This document shows positions 36,402 to 38,252 of a DNA stretch of 38,252 bases, piece after piece. This DNA comes from a virus, in the IMG/VR virus record IMGVR_UViG_3300045136_000110, positions 1-38,252 of that record, one strand, 5' to 3'. The position numbers and the translations under genes are program-made. How positions within the stretch are numbered: the stretch's first letter is position 1; each line of letters opens with the position of its first letter. The notes under the pieces were generated by a model. It had not been told where the DNA came from. It searched no databases and worked only from the letters and a program-made list of their open reading frames with translations.

Positions 36402-37163
36402 TCAACTTGCCTCGGGCGCCATGAAGCCGCCGCTGCGATAGGTCAGCACCAGCGTGTCGCGGCAGGCGGGCAGGCCGGCGCGGCGGATCGGCGTGGTCTC
36501 ATGCACCACACGCCGGTCGTCCAGCAGCATCAGCGCGAGCGGTTCGGCGAGTGTCGTCTGCAGCAGCGGCCGGCGGTCAGCGTCGTAAATCGTGGTGGCG
36601 CCGCCTTCGACGCCTTCGCGGCGCACCAGCAGCAGCGCGACGAAATCCACGCCGTCGCGGTGCGCGCCTTCGGGCGTGGGCTTGCCGACCTCTGTGCTGG
36701 CGTCGATGCGGAACTGATGCGCCTCGATGAACCACTGCGGCTGCGGCGCAAGCGCGGCGAACAGCGCGCCGAGACGGGCGATCAGCGCCTGCGTCAGCGG
36801 CAGCTGCCACCACGCGCCGTCGATCGGCTCGAACCAGCGCAGGATGCCGCCGTGCAGCGCGTTGTAGGTGGTGGGCTGATAGTGCGGCCGGTGCGCGGCG
36901 CGTTGCAGGCGGTGCGCGGCGGTGTCGAAGGTGGCGCTCGCATGGCGGCGGAAGCGGTAACGCCCGCCGTCCTTCAGGTAGCGGTCGGGCGGCAGCGCAT
37001 CCCAGTACGAGGCCCAAGCCTGCACCGTCGCGGCATCGACGGCCAGGGCCTCGCGCAGCGCGGCAGGCTCGACCAGCGCGAAGCCGTCACGCGACAGTGC
37101 CGCGCCCGCTTCGCGCAGGCCGGGCGCATCGAGGGCATTCGCGTCGCGCTGCATCGTCGGCAC
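36402..37163 (-). CDS. 2OG-Fe dioxygenase family protein
   Basis: 253 aa from a GTG, or 250 from the ATG three codons later; neither has a clear ribosome site. The iron-binding HxD is in EGAHRDGVDF, and the distal His/Arg region is RRVVHETTPIRRAG. IDASTEVGKPTPEGAHRDG and GGATTIYDADRRPL are typical of the family that includes L-isoleucine dioxygenase and BsmA-like proteins. They hydroxylate small substrates using 2-oxoglutarate and Fe(II). The substrate cannot be predicted. Host gene. Confidence 0.75.
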   Translation of the reverse strand: MPTMQRDANALDAPGLREAGAALSRDGFALVEPAALREALAVDAATVQAWASYWDALPPDRYLKDGGRYRFRRHASATFDTAAHRLQRAAHRPHYQPTTYNALHGGILRWFEPIDGAWWQLPLTQALIARLGALFAALAPQPQWFIEAHQFRIDASTEVGKPTPEGAHRDGVDFVALLLVRREGVEGGATTIYDADRRPLLQTTLAEPLALMLLDDRRVVHETTPIRRAGLPACRDTLVLTYRSGGFMAPEAS

Positions 37164-37192
37164 CGTTTCGTCGAGGCGTTGCGGCCAGCGCT

Positions 37193-38203
37193 TCAGGCCG
37201 CCGCGGCGTGATAGGCCGTGACGCGCTCGACCTCGTTCTTCGAGCCGAGGATCACGCTGACGCGCTCATGCAGCCTTTGCGGCGCGATGTCGAGGATGCG
37301 CTGTTGCCCGTTGGTCGCCGCGCCGCCCGCCTGCTCGACGATGAAACTCATCGGATTGGCCTCGTACATCAGCCGCAGCTTGCCGGGCTTGTCGGGTTCG
37401 CGCTTGTCCCAGGGGTACATGAAGATGCCGCCGCGCGACAGGATGCGGTGCACATCGGCCACCATGCTCGCGATCCAGCGCATGTTGAAGTCCTTGCCGC
37501 GCGGCCCCTCCTTGCCCTGCAGGCACTCGTCGATATAGCGCCTGACAGGCGGCGCCCAGTGGCGCATGTTGCTCATGTTGATCGCGAACTCCTTCGTGTC
37601 CTCCGGAATTCGCACCTGGTCGGCGGTGAGCACGAACGAGCCTTGCTCGCGGTCGAGCGTGAACATCGCCACGCCGTTGCCCACGGTGAGCACCAGCGTC
37701 GTTTGCGGGCCATAGACGCAATAACCTGCGGCCACCTGTTGCCGGCCGGGCTGCAGGAAGTCGATCTCCTCGACGCCGGCATCGTTGTCGAGCTTCTTCA
37801 GCACGCTGAAGATCGTGCCGATGCTGACGTTGACGTCGATGTTCGACGAGCCGTCCAGCGGATCGAACAGCAGCAGGTACTCGCCTTGCGGATAGCGGTT
37901 GGGCACGACATAGATGCCGTCCATCTCCTCGCTGGCCATTGCCGCGAGCGCGCCGCCCCATTCATTGGCCTCGATCAGCACCTCGTTGGCGATGATGTCG
38001 AGCTTCTTCTGCACCTCGCCCTGCACATTCTCGGTTTCTGCGCTGCCTAATACATCCCCCAGTGCACCCTTGTTCACGGATATCGATATGCGCTTGCAGG
38101 CGCGTGCTACCACCTCTATCAGCAGCCGCAGTTGCGGCGTGATGGTGCCGTGCTCGCGTTGCTGCTCCACCAGATACTGCGTCAGGCTGATGCGCTTGCC
38201 CAT
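37193..38203 (-). CDS. fbp: Fructose-1,6-bisphosphatase, class I
   Basis: 336 aa from the ATG of [11 protein letters not shown], with GGAGG 8 nt upstream; a TTG two codons earlier is less likely. The metal-site motif [20 protein letters not shown] is intact, preceded by [11 protein letters not shown] with acidic ligands. [22 protein letters not shown] and [15 protein letters not shown] are the class I C-terminal blocks. It hydrolyses fructose-1,6-bisphosphate to fructose-6-phosphate in gluconeogenesis or the Calvin cycle. The N-terminus [22 protein letters not shown] is typical of Burkholderiales. Host gene. Confidence 0.95.
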   Translation of the reverse strand: MGKRISLTQYLVEQQREHGTITPQLRLLIEVVARACKRISISVNKGALGDVLGSAETENVQGEVQKKLDIIANEVLIEANEWGGALAAMASEEMDGIYVVPNRYPQGEYLLLFDPLDGSSNIDVNVSIGTIFSVLKKLDNDAGVEEIDFLQPGRQQVAAGYCVYGPQTTLVLTVGNGVAMFTLDREQGSFVLTADQVRIPEDTKEFAINMSNMRHWAPPVRRYIDECLQGKEGPRGKDFNMRWIASMVADVHRILSRGGIFMYPWDKREPDKPGKLRLMYEANPMSFIVEQAGGAATNGQQRILDIAPQRLHERVSVILGSKNEVERVTAYHAAAA

Positions 38204-38205
38204 GC

Positions 38206-38252
38206 TCAAGCCTCCAGTGCGCGCTGCACGATCTCGCGCGTGTCGGCCGACA
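38206..38252 (-). CDS. C-terminal end of upstream gene, probably aminopeptidase N
   Basis: Only 14 codons are in the window: [14 protein letters not shown], then TGA. The stop lies two bases before the fbp ATG. The ending resembles the last helix of PepN, and pepN-fbp adjacency is common in Burkholderiales, but the fragment is too short to be sure. Confidence 0.45.
   Translation of the reverse strand, partial: SADTREIVQRALEA

Noticed and set aside
36402-38252. Extension of the prophage past attR
   Set aside because: The dioxygenase-family gene and fbp are chromosomal, and the 19-bp repeat fixes the boundary at 36282.

Overview
The window is a complete, apparently intact prophage of about 36 kb (109..36282) in a GC-rich chromosome, with a little host DNA on each side. 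The host is probably a betaproteobacterium of the order Burkholderiales. This rests on the class I fructose-1,6-bisphosphatase sequence, the likely pepN-fbp order at the right edge and the base composition; the genus cannot be told. The prophage sits in the 3' end of a tRNA-Thr(CGT) gene. A 19-bp piece of that gene is duplicated as attL (109..127) and attR (36264..36282), and the tRNA is intact at attR. A tyrosine integrase lies just inside attR. An AlpA/excisionase-like gene lies near attL.

Layout from left to right. (1) 183..5914, leftward early operon. Nearly every junction is an ATGA-type stop/start overlap. It holds a KorA/TrfB-like repressor, small unknown proteins, a YqaJ-type exonuclease, a putative single-strand annealing protein, a J-domain protein, a 21-aa microprotein, the excisionase-like protein, and the first of three paralogous phage proteins of unknown function. 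Two near-consensus sigma70 promoters feed it (5983..6010 and 4819..4846); the first has a 14-bp palindrome in its spacer. (2) 6088..6957, switch region: a short repressor with no protease domain faces a Cro-like gene whose promoter suggests a leaderless message. (3) 6957..9633, rightward early operon: DUF1376 replication protein, zinc-binding protein, RuvC-like resolvase and a terminal HTH protein.

(4) 9723..27892, virion genes of a podovirus in the Bordetella phage BPP-1 / T7 tradition. These are portal, Bbp19-like protein, scaffold, capsid, Bbp16-like cement protein, tail tubular A and B, gp13/gp14/gp15-like internal proteins, an internal protein with a zeta-toxin-like kinase domain, a very large ejection protein, and terminase. 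A two-pass membrane protein is encoded antisense between the last two internal virion genes. (5) 27941..32564, tail fibre with a C1q-like tip, then the lysis block: membrane protein, two holin candidates, a secreted HNH-like protein, GH19 endolysin, and Rz with nested Rz1. (6) 32616..36133, leftward right-end operon: integrase, Cys-rich protein, two more paralogs, a frameshifted gene, a secreted beta-rich protein and an AT-richer partner. (7) Host genes to the right: a 2OG-Fe dioxygenase-family protein, fbp and the tail of a probable pepN.

The left operon and the integrase operon run in the same direction. In the excised circle they would join across attP into one long leftward unit. In the lysogen they are separated, and the integrase operon instead lies directly downstream of the tRNA-Thr promoter. 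No reverse transcriptase, phage RNA polymerase, CRISPR array or insertion sequence was seen. The best leads for new biology are the kinase-bearing virion protein with an overlapping small ORF, the antisense membrane protein, the exported HNH protein in the lysis block, the three-member paralog family at the prophage ends, and the right-end secreted-protein module with its frameshifted gene.
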